This document shows, piece after piece, positions 53,324 through 62,004 of a stretch of DNA of 64,000 bases. Numbering within the stretch: position 1 is the first letter of the stretch; each line of letters starts with the position of its first letter. The stretch is taken from the NCBI GenBank assembly GCA_946886565.1, contig CAMPIX010000010.1, positions 13,826 through 77,825 on the forward strand, read 5' to 3'. Both the position numbers and the translations under genes were made by a program. The notes under the pieces were generated by a model. The model searched no databases. It was not told where the DNA came from and saw only the letters and a program-made list of their open reading frames with translations. Source of the stretch: an uncultured Altererythrobacter sp. GTDB taxonomy: Bacteria > Pseudomonadota > Alphaproteobacteria > Sphingomonadales > Sphingomonadaceae.

Positions 53324-54211
53324 ATGAACAGCCAGGAAATGACCGACCGCATCGCTTCCGGAGAGGGCTTCATCGCCGCGCTCGACCAGTCGGGCGGCTC
53401 GACGCCCAAGGCGCTGCGCGGTTACGGCGTGGCCGAGGACGCCTGGAACGGCGACGAGGAAATGTTTGCGCTGATCCACGCGATGCGCAGCCGCATCGTC
53501 GAGAGCCCGTGCTTCGGCAACGGCAAGGTGCTCGGCGCGATCCTGTTCGAGAAGACGATGGATGGCGAAAGCGGCGGCAAGCCGGTGCCCGACCGGCTCA
53601 AGGAGCGCGGCATCGTCCCCTTCCTCAAGGTCGACAAGGGGCTCGAGGACGAGGCGAACGGCGTCCAGCTGATGAAGCCGATGCCCGAGCTCGAGAACCT
53701 GCTCGCGCGGGCCAAGGCCAAGGGCGTGTTCGGCACCAAGATGCGCTCGGTGATCAAGGCGAACGACACTGCCGGCATCAAGGCCGTGGTGCATCAGCAG
53801 TTCGCCGAGGGCGCGCGCATCCTTGCGATGGGCCTCGTGCCGATCATCGAGCCCGAATACGACATTAACGCCGCCGATCGTGCCGCGGGCGAGAAGGTGC
53901 TGCTCGCAGCGATCGAGGAGGGGCTCGACGCGTTGCCCGAGGGCGAGCAGGTAATCCTCAAGCTCTCGATCCCCGCCGAGGCCGGGCTCTACGCCGGGCT
54001 GGTCGGCCATCCCAGCGTCCTGCGCGTCGTCGCGCTCTCGGGCGGTTATTCGACCGACGAGGCCTGCGACCGGCTCGCGCAGAACCCCGGAATGATCGCC
54101 AGCTTCAGCCGCGGCCTCCTGCAAGACCTGCGGGCGGGGCAGAGCGACGAAGAGTTCGACGCCACCCTCGGCGCCGCGATCGATCGGATTCACACGGCGA
54201 GCGTTGCGTAA
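53324..54211 (+). CDS. Fructose-bisphosphate aldolase, class I
   Basis: 295 residues. FIAALDQSGGSTPKAL, GAILFEKTMDG, VPFLKVDKGLEDE (Schiff-base region) and KMRSVIKAN fit the bacterial class I aldolases that resemble animal enzymes. It cleaves fructose 1,6-bisphosphate in glycolysis or the reverse in gluconeogenesis, and closes the glycolytic cluster with gap and pgk. An AAGGG precedes the ATG. A MITE-like element starts five bases after the stop. Confidence 0.95.
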   Translation: MNSQEMTDRIASGEGFIAALDQSGGSTPKALRGYGVAEDAWNGDEEMFALIHAMRSRIVESPCFGNGKVLGAILFEKTMDGESGGKPVPDRLKERGIVPFLKVDKGLEDEANGVQLMKPMPELENLLARAKAKGVFGTKMRSVIKANDTAGIKAVVHQQFAEGARILAMGLVPIIEPEYDINAADRAAGEKVLLAAIEEGLDALPEGEQVILKLSIPAEAGLYAGLVGHPSVLRVVALSGGYSTDEACDRLAQNPGMIASFSRGLLQDLRAGQSDEEFDATLGAAIDRIHTASVA

Positions 54212-54215
54212 CTCG

Positions 54216-54376
54216 ATCCTCCCCGGCACGGGGAGGGGGACCGCGGCGCGCAGCGCTGGGGTGGAGGGGCACGCTCAACGGTTCACGACGGCGAGGGTCG
54301 GAGCGATCTGCACCTGCCCCTCCACCATCCTACGCCTGCGGCTACGGATGGTCCCCCTCCCCGTTCCGGGGAGGAT
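54216..54376. mobile_element. MITE-like element with 25-bp terminal inverted repeats
   Basis: A 161-base element without coding capacity. Terminal repeats 54216-54240 and 54352-54376 are inverted copies with one mismatch in 25. An inner perfect 12-bp pair (GGTGGAGGGGCA 54260-54271; TGCCCCTCCACC 54315-54326) adds a second stem. The last base is shared with the stop codon of the lipoprotein gene on the minus strand. The whole could fold into one long hairpin and act as a bidirectional terminator. Confidence 0.75.
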
Positions 54377-54777
54377 CACCTCGCCTCGTAGACGAACCGA
54401 TACTCGCGCGGTTCGGTCTCGCGATCCGCGCGCTTCTCCGGAATGCACGAAACCAGCGCGACGACCCGTCCGTGAGTGCCGTAAGTCTCGCCAAGCGTGA
54501 TGTCGGTTGTGTCGCGCCAGCCATCGCCCGCGATCTGGGTCTTGACGATCAGCCGCCCGGCCCAGACGCAGCGGGCGTTCTCGGGGCAGCGGCTGTCCTC
54601 GACGACCGCCTTCGGCGTTACCACGAGATCACCCACGCGCACCGGCTGATCGATCGGAACCGCGTAGCCTTCGGGCATCGGGGTGCGCTCGACGATCGGC
54701 GCGTCGGGGACGACCGCGCAAGCGGCGAGAGGCAGGGCGGCGAGGGCCAGTGCGGCCGATGGACGAACGAGGTTCAT
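54376..54777 (-). CDS. Putative lipoprotein
   Basis: 133 residues. The signal sequence MNLVRPSAALALAALPLAAC ends in a lipobox (LAAC), so the mature protein would be lipid-anchored. The exported domain has two Cys near CPENARCVWAG and the strand pattern of small periplasmic beta proteins; function unknown. The ATG at 54777 was chosen because it begins the signal sequence. Divergent from thiE. Confidence 0.78.
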   Translation of the reverse strand: MNLVRPSAALALAALPLAACAVVPDAPIVERTPMPEGYAVPIDQPVRVGDLVVTPKAVVEDSRCPENARCVWAGRLIVKTQIAGDGWRDTTDITLGETYGTHGRVVALVSCIPEKRADRETEPREYRFVYEAR

Positions 54778-54856
54778 CGGAGCACTTTGCCCCGCTCGCC
54801 GCTTTCCCGCGCCTGAATATCGACGAATCCTTTCGCGCACACTACCAAGCGCCGCG

Positions 54857-55489
54857 ATGACGATCGCGACCCAGCTCTATCTGATCTCCCCGTCCGAAGT
54901 GGGCGGCGATTTTCCCGCTCGACTCGAACGCGCGCTGGATGCGGGCGAGGTCGCTGCGTTCCAGTTCCGGGTGAAGGGCCTCGATCAGCACGAGGCGGCG
55001 AGGCTCGCGGTGCCTTTGCAGGAGATTTGCGCGGCACACGGCTGCGCGTTCATAGTCAACGATTCGATCGCCCTGGCGAAACGTCTGGGCGCGGACGGCG
55101 TGCACCTCGGCCAGGGCGATGGTTCGCCGCGGGAAGCGCGCGATGCGCTGGGGCGCGAGGCGCAGATCGGGGTCACCTGCCATGCCTCGAAGCATCTCGC
55201 GATGGATGCGGGCGAGGCGGGCGCGGACTATGTCGCATTCGGCGCCTTCTTTCCCAGCGAGACCAAGGCGAGCGAACACCGGCCGGAACCCGAACTGCTC
55301 GCCTGGTGGCAGGCGCTGTTCGAAATCCCCTGCGTCGCGATCGGAGGTATCACTCCGGCCAATTGCGCCTCGCTGGTCGCGGCGGGCGCCGATTTCCTCG
55401 CAGTCAGCCATGCCGTCTGGGGCAGCGAGGACGAGGCCGCGGCAGTTCGCGCGTTCCACAGCGCGATCGAGGCGGCCCGGGCGTCTTGA
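54857..55489 (+). CDS. thiE: Thiamine phosphate synthase (ThiE-like)
   Basis: 210 residues, TIM-barrel. It joins the thiazole and pyrimidine halves of thiamine. FIVNDSIALAKRLGADGVHLGQGD, then GVTCHASKHLAMDAGEAGADYVAFGAFFPSETK and VAIGGITPANCASLVAAGADFLAVSHAVW are the expected phosphate- and substrate-binding loops. Some residues vary from E. coli ThiE (QFRVKG instead of QLRQK), so a TenI-like paralogue is possible, but the core loops favour a synthase. Its upstream gap of 80 bases shows no evident thiamine riboswitch. Confidence 0.85.
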   Translation: MTIATQLYLISPSEVGGDFPARLERALDAGEVAAFQFRVKGLDQHEAARLAVPLQEICAAHGCAFIVNDSIALAKRLGADGVHLGQGDGSPREARDALGREAQIGVTCHASKHLAMDAGEAGADYVAFGAFFPSETKASEHRPEPELLAWWQALFEIPCVAIGGITPANCASLVAAGADFLAVSHAVWGSEDEAAAVRAFHSAIEAARAS

Positions 55490-55582
55490 GCACCCGTTCG
55501 TCGGAGCGCGCGGATACAATCGCCGCACGGCGCGTTTTCGGAACGAAGGGGCGGGTCGCGTCCCGTACGTCCGGAGAACCCG

Positions 55583-56758
55583 ATGCGCCACCTGATAGCC
55601 GCAGTGTCCCTGCTTACCCTGGCCGCCTGCGGCTTTAACGGCACTGACCCTGACGAACCGGCGAAGGAAGCTGCTACCCAGACCGATGGCAATCTCGCCG
55701 ACGCGATGGCCTCGGAAGACCCGGGCCAAGGCGAATTCATCGTGCCCGAGATCCGCGACAGCAAGGCGCGCCCGACGATGCAGGTCCAAGTCGTGCTCGA
55801 CCGCCAGGGTTTCGGTCCCGGCGTGGTCGACGGCAAACTGGGCCTGAGCACCGAGAACGCACTGCGTGGCTTTCAGGAGGCCAACGCGCTCGAGATCACC
55901 GGCGAGCTCGACAACGAGACCCGGCGCGCGCTCGCGCGGTGGGACAACATCCCCGCCACGCGCATCGTCCGCATCCCCGAAAGCTGGGGGATGATGACTT
56001 TTACCGATGTGCCCGAGGAGCCGGCCGAGCAGGCGGAGATGCAGCGGCTCGGTTACGAATCGCTCGACGAAAAGCTTGCCGAGCGTTTCCACACCACGGT
56101 CGAAGTGCTGCGCGAACTCAATCCCGGCGGCAGGCCCGCGGGTGCGACATCGGCCACCCCGACGCCTTCACCGACGCCGGCGAACACAGCGGAGGAGGCG
56201 GAAGACGAACCGCGCTCCACGTTCGCCGCAGGGCAGGTGATCCGCGTCCCCAACGTCGGCGCCGACCGGATCGTGCCCGGCGCGGTCGATGATCCCGATT
56301 GGGCGCGCACGCTGCAATCGCTCGGGGTGGGCAGCGAGCAGCCCAAGGTCGAGCGGATCGTCGTCAGCAAGTCGAAGGGCACGCTGCGCGCCTACGATGC
56401 CGAAGACGAACTGATCGCGCTGTTCACCGTGACCTCGGGCTCGCAGCACGATCCGCTGCCGCTCGGCGAGTGGGGCGTGAACGGCATCGCGTTCAATCCC
56501 AAGTTCGCCTACGATCCCGATCTATTCTGGGACGTGCCCGACAGCGAGGAGGAGCAGCAGCTTCCGCCCGGCCCGAACAGTCCTGTCGGTGTGGTGTGGA
56601 TCGACATCACCAAGGAACACTACGGCATCCACGGCACCCCCGAGCCGCAGACCATCGGCCGGACCCAGAGCCACGGCTGCGTGCGCCTGACCAACTGGGA
56701 CGCTGCGCGGCTTGCGGAGATGGTGACGGGCAGCACGGACGTGCTATTCGAGGCCTGA
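55583..56758 (+). CDS. L,D-transpeptidase lipoprotein with peptidoglycan-binding domain
   Basis: 391 residues. Lipoprotein-type signal (LLTLAACGFNG); a peptidoglycan-binding domain (QVVLDRQGFGPGVVDGKLGLSTENALRGFQEAN); a LysM-like segment (LAERFHTTVEVLRELNPG); a Thr/Pro-rich linker; and a YkuD catalytic domain with HGTPEPQTIGRTQSHGCVRL containing the active-site His and Cys. It should form 3-3 or lipoprotein crosslinks in the periplasm. The M23 peptidase gene starts two bases later, so both cell-wall enzymes are probably co-expressed. Confidence 0.93.
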   Translation: MRHLIAAVSLLTLAACGFNGTDPDEPAKEAATQTDGNLADAMASEDPGQGEFIVPEIRDSKARPTMQVQVVLDRQGFGPGVVDGKLGLSTENALRGFQEANALEITGELDNETRRALARWDNIPATRIVRIPESWGMMTFTDVPEEPAEQAEMQRLGYESLDEKLAERFHTTVEVLRELNPGGRPAGATSATPTPSPTPANTAEEAEDEPRSTFAAGQVIRVPNVGADRIVPGAVDDPDWARTLQSLGVGSEQPKVERIVVSKSKGTLRAYDAEDELIALFTVTSGSQHDPLPLGEWGVNGIAFNPKFAYDPDLFWDVPDSEEEQQLPPGPNSPVGVVWIDITKEHYGIHGTPEPQTIGRTQSHGCVRLTNWDAARLAEMVTGSTDVLFEA

Positions 56759-56759
56759 C

Positions 56760-57428
56760 ATGGCGCTCAAAGTCCTCGACAGGGTTCTCACGGTGGTAGT
56801 CACTGCCACGCTCACCTCGGCGGTGTGGATCGTCGCGGGCGGCAGCTTCATCAAATATGCCGACAGCGAGAGCGAGCTCGGCGCGACGCGGCCCGCCGAG
56901 GCAGCGCCGAGCCCGGCCGCGGACAGCGTCAGCGGGACGCGCGCGCCCGCGCTCGATTCGCAAATGCCCCGGCAGCAGGCCATCACGGGCGACCTGCTCA
57001 TCCCGGTGCTGAACATTCGCGCCGACGATCTCAGCGACACCTTCACCGATGCGCGGGGCGATGGCCTGCGGCTGCACGAGGCGATCGACATCATGGCGCC
57101 GACGGGCACCACGGTAATCGCCGCCGCGCCCGGAACAATCGAGAAACTGTTCCGCTCGAAGGCCGGCGGCAACACGATCTACGTCCGCTCGCAGGATGGC
57201 GAGACGATCTACTACTACGCGCACCTCGATGAGTATGCCGCGGGCCTCAAGGAAGGGCAGCGGATCCGCCGCGGCCAGCGGCTCGGCGCGGTGGGCAGCA
57301 CCGGCAACGCCTCGGACGACGCCCCCCATCTCCATTTCGCGATCCTGCGCACCACCGCCGATGCCGACTGGTGGGAGCCTGCGAACGCGGTCAATCCCTA
57401 TCCCTTGCTGACCGCCAAGGCGCGTTAA
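56760..57428 (+). CDS. M23-family peptidoglycan endopeptidase
   Basis: 222 residues with an N-terminal membrane segment (VVVTATLTSAVWIVAGGSFI) and a LytM domain containing RLHEAIDIMAPTGT (His and Asp zinc ligands) and HLHFAIL. The zinc-binding HxH is complete, so it is likely active rather than a degenerate activator. It follows the L,D-transpeptidase gene directly and overlaps the stop of the convergent gene by four bases. Confidence 0.92.
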   Translation: MALKVLDRVLTVVVTATLTSAVWIVAGGSFIKYADSESELGATRPAEAAPSPAADSVSGTRAPALDSQMPRQQAITGDLLIPVLNIRADDLSDTFTDARGDGLRLHEAIDIMAPTGTTVIAAAPGTIEKLFRSKAGGNTIYVRSQDGETIYYYAHLDEYAAGLKEGQRIRRGQRLGAVGSTGNASDDAPHLHFAILRTTADADWWEPANAVNPYPLLTAKAR

Positions 57429-57778
57429 CGCCCGCTGCGCACGCAGCGCACCCGGCCCGGGTTGCCCTCCTCGTCGACCCAGCGCAGCGTGGCGCTGCCG
57501 GTCTGGACGAAGCGCTGGCCTTTCAGCGGGCCGCGGGTGAAGACCACCTTTTCGCCGGTGAGCAGGTAAGTCCCCGATCCGGTCGCGGTGTGATAGGTCG
57601 AGGCTGTGTTGATCGTGAATCCGCCCCCCGGAATCACGTTCCAGGCGGGACCGGTCGCATCGCCGGGCGTCGAGCAGATGTAGCGGCCTTGCGGGAGCGT
57701 GCCGAGCTTGCCCCCGGGCGCGGCGGATGCGCCGGCGGCAGCCAGCGCGGCGGCGATGGCGATCGTGCTGCGTAGCAT
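57425..57778 (-). CDS. Secreted hypothetical protein
   Basis: 117 residues with a clear signal peptide (MLRSTIAIAAALAAAGASAAP). The small mature domain has two Cys and beta strands (GRYICSTPGD, GSGTYLLTGEKVVFTRGPLKGQRF, ATLRWVDEEGNPGRVRCVRS). It resembles periplasmic elongation-factor-P-neighbour proteins of sphingomonads only by position; function unknown. Divergent from efp. Confidence 0.78.
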   Translation of the reverse strand: MLRSTIAIAAALAAAGASAAPGGKLGTLPQGRYICSTPGDATGPAWNVIPGGGFTINTASTYHTATGSGTYLLTGEKVVFTRGPLKGQRFVQTGSATLRWVDEEGNPGRVRCVRSGR

Positions 57779-57903
57779 GGCGCGGCCACTACCACCCCCA
57801 GCCCGCGCGCGCTACCTTGCCCGCGCCCGGCGGCTCCGCTAAGGCGCGGCGCGCGATTGCGGGTGCGATTTCTCGCGCCCTTCCAACGAAGGCTCCTTGA
57901 ACC

Positions 57904-58467
57904 ATGAAAATCAGCGGCGTGGACATTCGTCCCGGCAACATCCTCGAATACGAAGGCGGCATCTGGAAGGTCGCCAAGATCCAGCACACCCAGCCGGGCA
58001 AGGGCGGGGCCTATATGCAGGTCGAGATGAAGAACCTGCAGGACGGCCGCAAGACCAACGTCCGCTTCCGCAGCGCCGACACGATCGAGCGCGTGCGGCT
58101 CGACACCAAGGAATTCCAGTTCCTCTACGAAGACGGCGAGATGCTGGTGTTCATGGACAACGACACCTACGAGCAGATCAACCTGCCGAGCGACCTGCTC
58201 GGCGACGCGCGCCCGTTCCTGCAGGACGGGATGCAGGTCACGCTCGAGCTGTGGGACGAGAAGCCGATCTCGGTCGCGCTGCCCGAGCAGGTCGAGGCCG
58301 AGATCGTCGAGGCCGATGCGGTGGTGAAGGGGCAGACCGCCTCCTCCAGCTACAAGCCGGCGGTGCTCGACAACGGCGTGCGCGTGATGGTGCCGCCGCA
58401 CATCGAGAGCGGCACGCGCATCGTGGTCGACGTCTACGAACGCACCTACGTGGGCAAGGCGGGCTGA
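57904..58467 (+). CDS. efp: Elongation factor P
   Basis: 187 residues, three-domain EF-P that rescues ribosomes stalled at polyproline. The KOW-like N-domain contains [23 protein letters not shown], and the tip residue lies in QPGKGGAY (Lys). No EpmA/EpmB modification gene is in the window. GAAGGCTCCTTGAACC precedes the ATG with only a weak ribosome-binding site. Followed after one base by a small hypothetical gene. Confidence 0.97.
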   Translation: MKISGVDIRPGNILEYEGGIWKVAKIQHTQPGKGGAYMQVEMKNLQDGRKTNVRFRSADTIERVRLDTKEFQFLYEDGEMLVFMDNDTYEQINLPSDLLGDARPFLQDGMQVTLELWDEKPISVALPEQVEAEIVEADAVVKGQTASSSYKPAVLDNGVRVMVPPHIESGTRIVVDVYERTYVGKAG

Positions 58468-58468
58468 C

Positions 58469-58822
58469 ATGAGCGAGGGCAGGCATCCGAAGCTGGCGGG
58501 GATCGACCTCGAGACCAGCTATATCCTGGGCGTGATCTACGACGACGAGTCGCTGACGCTCGAGATGGATTTCCACCTGCTCGAATCGCATCCGCGCTAC
58601 CAGGCGGCGGGGAACAACCCGGACGGCTGCTATAGCAAGGGCTTCGTCCGCTTCGCCGAACTAGACGACCTGCGCCTGCGCAAGGCCAAGCCCGAAGACG
58701 GGCGCGAAGTTGACTATTCCGACATCTATTCGGCCACGATCGAGGGCGACTACGCCAATATCTCGAGCGGCTGGGGCGAAATCGAACTGACCGCGCAATC
58801 GATCCAGATCGCGCTCGACTGA
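58469..58822 (+). CDS. Hypothetical protein between efp and the phosphatase gene
   Basis: 117 residues, acidic and soluble. No family recognised. Visible blocks: IDLETSYILGVIYDDESLTLEMDFHLL and YSDIYSATIEGDYANISSGWGEIELTAQSIQIALD. The start directly follows the efp stop (TGACATG), so it is translated from the same transcript. Confidence 0.75.
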   Translation: MSEGRHPKLAGIDLETSYILGVIYDDESLTLEMDFHLLESHPRYQAAGNNPDGCYSKGFVRFAELDDLRLRKAKPEDGREVDYSDIYSATIEGDYANISSGWGEIELTAQSIQIALD

Positions 58823-58839
58823 CAGGATAGAGTACTCAA

Positions 58840-59661
58840 ATGTCCATGTTTTCCGGACTCGTCCGCGTGATGGAGCGCGCCGCGCGCAAGGCGGGCGGCC
58901 GCCTGCGCCGTGATTTCGGCGAGGTCGAGCACCTGCAGGTCAGCCGCAAGGGCCCGTCGGACTTCGTCTCCAAGGCCGACCAGGTCGCCGAGCGCACGAT
59001 CTACGACGAACTGCTCCACGCGCGGCCCGACTGGGGCTTCGTGATGGAGGAAGCCGGCACGATCGAAGGCGATCCGTCCAAACCGCGCTGGATCGTCGAC
59101 CCGCTCGACGGCACGAGCAACTTCCTCCACGGCATCCCGCACTTCGCGGTTTCGATCGCGGCGCAGGAGCCGAAGCTCGACGGATCGGGCTGGGGCGAGG
59201 TAACCGCTGCGGTGGTCTATCAGCCGATCACCGACGAGACGTTCTGGGCCGAAAAGACCCGCGGGGCCTGGCTGAAGGACGGGCGCCTGCGAGTCTCCTC
59301 GCGCTCGCACCTAGGCGATGCGCTGATCGCGACCGGCATTCCCTACGGCGGCCGCGGCGATTTCGCCGAGTGGAGCCGGATCTTCGGTGCGATCGGTCCG
59401 CAGGTCGCCGGCATTCGCCGCTTCGGCGCCGCCTCGCTCGATCTCGCCTGGCTCGCCGCGGGCCGCTTCGACGGGTTCTGGGAAAGCGACCTCGCCGATT
59501 GGGACACCGCCGCCGGGTGCCTGCTGGTGCGCGAAGCGGGTGGCTTCGTCAGCGACTACCGTGGCCGCTCGCAGCCGATCCACGCCAAGCAGGTGCTCGC
59601 CGCGAACGACGTGCTTCATTCGAAGCTGCACAAGCTGGTTGCCGGCGCGCTGAAGGGTTAA
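58840..59661 (+). CDS. Inositol-monophosphatase-family protein (SuhB-like)
   Basis: 273 residues. Metal-binding motifs WIVDPLDGTSNFLHG and SDLADWDTAAGCLLVREAGG are intact, with the upstream Glu of VMEEAGT. It hydrolyses sugar or inositol phosphates; SuhB homologues also aid ribosomal RNA transcription. An AGGATAG precedes the ATG by several bases. Third gene of the efp transcript unit; a palindromic repeat follows at once. Confidence 0.93.
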   Translation: MSMFSGLVRVMERAARKAGGRLRRDFGEVEHLQVSRKGPSDFVSKADQVAERTIYDELLHARPDWGFVMEEAGTIEGDPSKPRWIVDPLDGTSNFLHGIPHFAVSIAAQEPKLDGSGWGEVTAAVVYQPITDETFWAEKTRGAWLKDGRLRVSSRSHLGDALIATGIPYGGRGDFAEWSRIFGAIGPQVAGIRRFGAASLDLAWLAAGRFDGFWESDLADWDTAAGCLLVREAGGFVSDYRGRSQPIHAKQVLAANDVLHSKLHKLVAGALKG

Positions 59662-59750
59662 ATCCTCCCAGGTTCGTCTTGGAGAGAGGGACCACACGAA
59701 GTGTGGTGCTGGGCACGCTGCCCATCCCCGGACAAGCTCGGGGAGGATTG
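59661..59750. repeat. Palindromic intergenic repeat
   Basis: Begins AATCCTCCC and ends GGGGAGGATT, like the termini of the 54216-54376 element. Inside are hairpins ACCACAC / GTGTGGT (59691-59707), GGGCA / TGCCC (59711-59723) and CCCCG / CGGGG (59726-59743). It may terminate the efp unit in place of a classical terminator. Confidence 0.65.
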
Positions 59751-59794
59751 TATTGGCGCAATCGCTTCGCTATCCGCGCCGCTCCCGCAGCAGT

Positions 59795-59879
59795 GCCCCT
59801 GTGGCGGAATTGGTAGACGCGCTCGACTCAAAATCGAGTTTCTCCGGAAGTGCCGGTTCGAGTCCGGCCAGGGGCACCA
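59795..59879 (+). tRNA. tRNA-Leu (anticodon CAA)
   Basis: 85 bases with a long variable arm (TTTCTCCGGAAGT region) and encoded CCA. Acceptor stem GCCCCTG / CAGGGGC, anticodon stem around CTCAAAA, and T-loop TTCGAGT. The anticodon CAA reads TTG. Confidence 0.97.
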
Positions 59880-60060
59880 CGCCAGAGCCTGAGCCGCCCG
59901 TCGGGGGCCGCGCGCGGGGGCGGCCGTCGGTTCGACAGATACGGTGCGCACGATCGTGCGACCGCCAGGCGTCGATACGCTGCGACGAAGCCCCGAAGAG
60001 CGTTGCTTTCCGACCGAAATCGCTTGCTATTGGCCGGCGGCTTTGGGAATCGAGGTGCGG

Positions 60061-61860
60061 ATGCTTCCGGGGGTTCCTTCCTTCCACGCGATCGCCGCGA
60101 TGGCGGTCACGATCGCGATGTTCGTTGCATTCGCGCGCGGTCGTATGTCGACCGAGATCATCTCGCTGCTGACGATCGCGGTGATCGCGGTCGGGCTCTA
60201 TTTCTTCCCCCTCGAAGGCACCGATCCGGCGGACGGGCTGGCGCTCGCCTTCTCGGGCTTCGGGCACTACGCACTGATCACGATCTGCGCGCTGATGATC
60301 ATGGGGCGCGGGCTGGTAGTGACCGGTGCGCTCGAGCCCGCCGCGCGGTTTCTCGAGCGGGCGTTCAAGCTCAACGTCCAGCTCGGTCTGCTTGTGTCGC
60401 TGGTCATGGCCTTCTTGCTGTCGATGGGCGTCAACGACACGCCGGTCGTGGTGCTGCTGCTGCCGATCTTCGTCAGTCTCGCGGCGCGCGGGGTAATCCC
60501 TGCCTCGAAGACGCTGATCCCGCTCAACGCCGCGGTGCTGATCGGGGGCATGGCGACGACGATCGGGACCTCGACCAACATTCTCGTCGTCTCGATCGCG
60601 CGCGATCTCGGCATGCCGCAGATCGGCGTGTTCCACTACACGCCGATCGTGATGGTCGCGGCGCTGGTCGCGCTGCCCTACCTGTGGCTGATCGCGCCGC
60701 GCCTGCTGCGCGACAATTCGACCGAACAGCCGCTTGCGCGCCGATTCCGCACACGGCTGCGGGTGGGGGACGAGAGCGCGCTCAACGGGCAGGTGCTCGC
60801 CGCGATCCTGCCTCGGCTGCCCGGCGATATCGAGTTCCACGATACGCCCTCCGGTCCGATCCAGCCGCAGCAGCGGATCAACGTCTCGGGCACGCACGAG
60901 GCGCTCGAGGAGGCGATGCGCACGCTCAAGGGCGAGGTCGCGCCGGCCTGGGTGCTCGACCGGATCCGCCGCAACTCGTCGGCGAGCGGCGAGGATATCG
61001 CAGTGGTCGAAATGACCGTGACCGGCGATTCGCGCCTGATCAACCGCACACTGCCGACTTCGGGCGTCGCCGATCTTTACGGGGTCGCGGTGCTCGGCAT
61101 TCACCGGCCGCAGCGGCTGGTGGGGGAGAAAGACCGGTTCAGCGACGGTGGGGATCTGCGCATCGCCGAGGGCGACGTCCTGCTGGTGATGGGCCTTCCC
61201 AAGGACCTCGGCGACTTTGCGCGCGCCGACAGCCTGCTGACGCTGGAGGGGATGCGCGAGCTGCCCCGGCGCTCGAAGGCGGTGCTCGCGGGCGGGATCA
61301 TGCTCGGCTCGGTCGGGCTCGCTTCCATCGGACTGTTGCCGATCGCAATCTCCGCGCTCGCGGGCGCGATCCTGATGTTCGTGACCGGGTGCGTGAAATT
61401 CGATCGCGTCGGCCGCGCGCTTTCCGCGCAGGTAATCGTGCTGGTCGCGGCCAGCATCGCCATCGGACGGATCATTCTCGAAAGCGGTGCAGCGGCCTGG
61501 CTCGGGGAACTGCTCGCTTCGGGCCTCCAGTTTCTGCCTCCCGCGGCCGTGCTCGCGGCGATCATGCTGTTCGTCACCGTGCTGACCAACTTCGCCTCGA
61601 ACGCCACCGCCGCGACCATTGGCACGCCGATCGCCTTTGCCATCGCCAAACAACTGGGCATGCCGCCCGAGCCGCTGATCCTGGCGGTGCTGTTCGGCTG
61701 CAACCTCTGCTACGCCACGCCGATCGCCTATCAGACGAACATGCTGATCATGTCGGAGGGAGGCTACGAGTTCAAAGACTACATCCGTACTGGCGTGCCG
61801 CTCGTGCTGCTGATGGTGACGACGCTCTCGATCCTGCTCGTGACCACTTACGGCATGTGA
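60061..61860 (+). CDS. SLC13/DASS-type permease with cytosolic RCK_C domains
   Basis: 599 residues. Two blocks of membrane helices (about 10-220 and 430-599) enclose a cytosolic region with TrkA C-terminal-like domains (about 270-410, DIAVVEMTVTGDSRLINRTL and GDVLLVMGLPKD). The conserved VNDTPVVVLLLPI and TNILVVSIA, and in the second half TNFASNATAATIGTPIA, are the paired re-entrant signatures of the citrate/sulfate/arsenite (ion transporter) superfamily. The transported anion cannot be told from sequence. The ATG at 60061 was chosen for GAGG upstream; a frame-open extension to 59944 overlaps the end of the tRNA region and lacks a signal. Confidence 0.88.
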   Translation: MLPGVPSFHAIAAMAVTIAMFVAFARGRMSTEIISLLTIAVIAVGLYFFPLEGTDPADGLALAFSGFGHYALITICALMIMGRGLVVTGALEPAARFLERAFKLNVQLGLLVSLVMAFLLSMGVNDTPVVVLLLPIFVSLAARGVIPASKTLIPLNAAVLIGGMATTIGTSTNILVVSIARDLGMPQIGVFHYTPIVMVAALVALPYLWLIAPRLLRDNSTEQPLARRFRTRLRVGDESALNGQVLAAILPRLPGDIEFHDTPSGPIQPQQRINVSGTHEALEEAMRTLKGEVAPAWVLDRIRRNSSASGEDIAVVEMTVTGDSRLINRTLPTSGVADLYGVAVLGIHRPQRLVGEKDRFSDGGDLRIAEGDVLLVMGLPKDLGDFARADSLLTLEGMRELPRRSKAVLAGGIMLGSVGLASIGLLPIAISALAGAILMFVTGCVKFDRVGRALSAQVIVLVAASIAIGRIILESGAAAWLGELLASGLQFLPPAAVLAAIMLFVTVLTNFASNATAATIGTPIAFAIAKQLGMPPEPLILAVLFGCNLCYATPIAYQTNMLIMSEGGYEFKDYIRTGVPLVLLMVTTLSILLVTTYGM

Positions 61861-62004
61861 CATCTGTCCGCCCCCGGGCACCTTTCCTACACGGCCGGCA
61901 TCTGCAATGGTCGGTCGAGTGGAAAAGCGACTCGAAGCTGCGAGGCCGCGAAGTCGCCGGTGCACGATGGTTCTGAAAAGCCACACCGTTTGGGGGATCG
62001 TCTA

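Noticed and set aside
54778..54856. Thiamine (TPP) riboswitch upstream of thiE
   Set aside because: The gap is about 80 bases and lacks the conserved CUGAGA and ACCUGA-type elements.
59944..60060. Longer N-terminus of the SLC13 permease
   Set aside because: The extension has no ribosome-binding site and begins just after the tRNA-Leu gene; the ATG at 60061 has GAGG and starts directly before the first membrane helix.
59770..61986. A 738-codon minus-strand frame
   Set aside because: Runs antisense through the SLC13 permease and the tRNA-Leu gene; composition (RDQRR, DHRR repeats) is that of a reversed coding strand.
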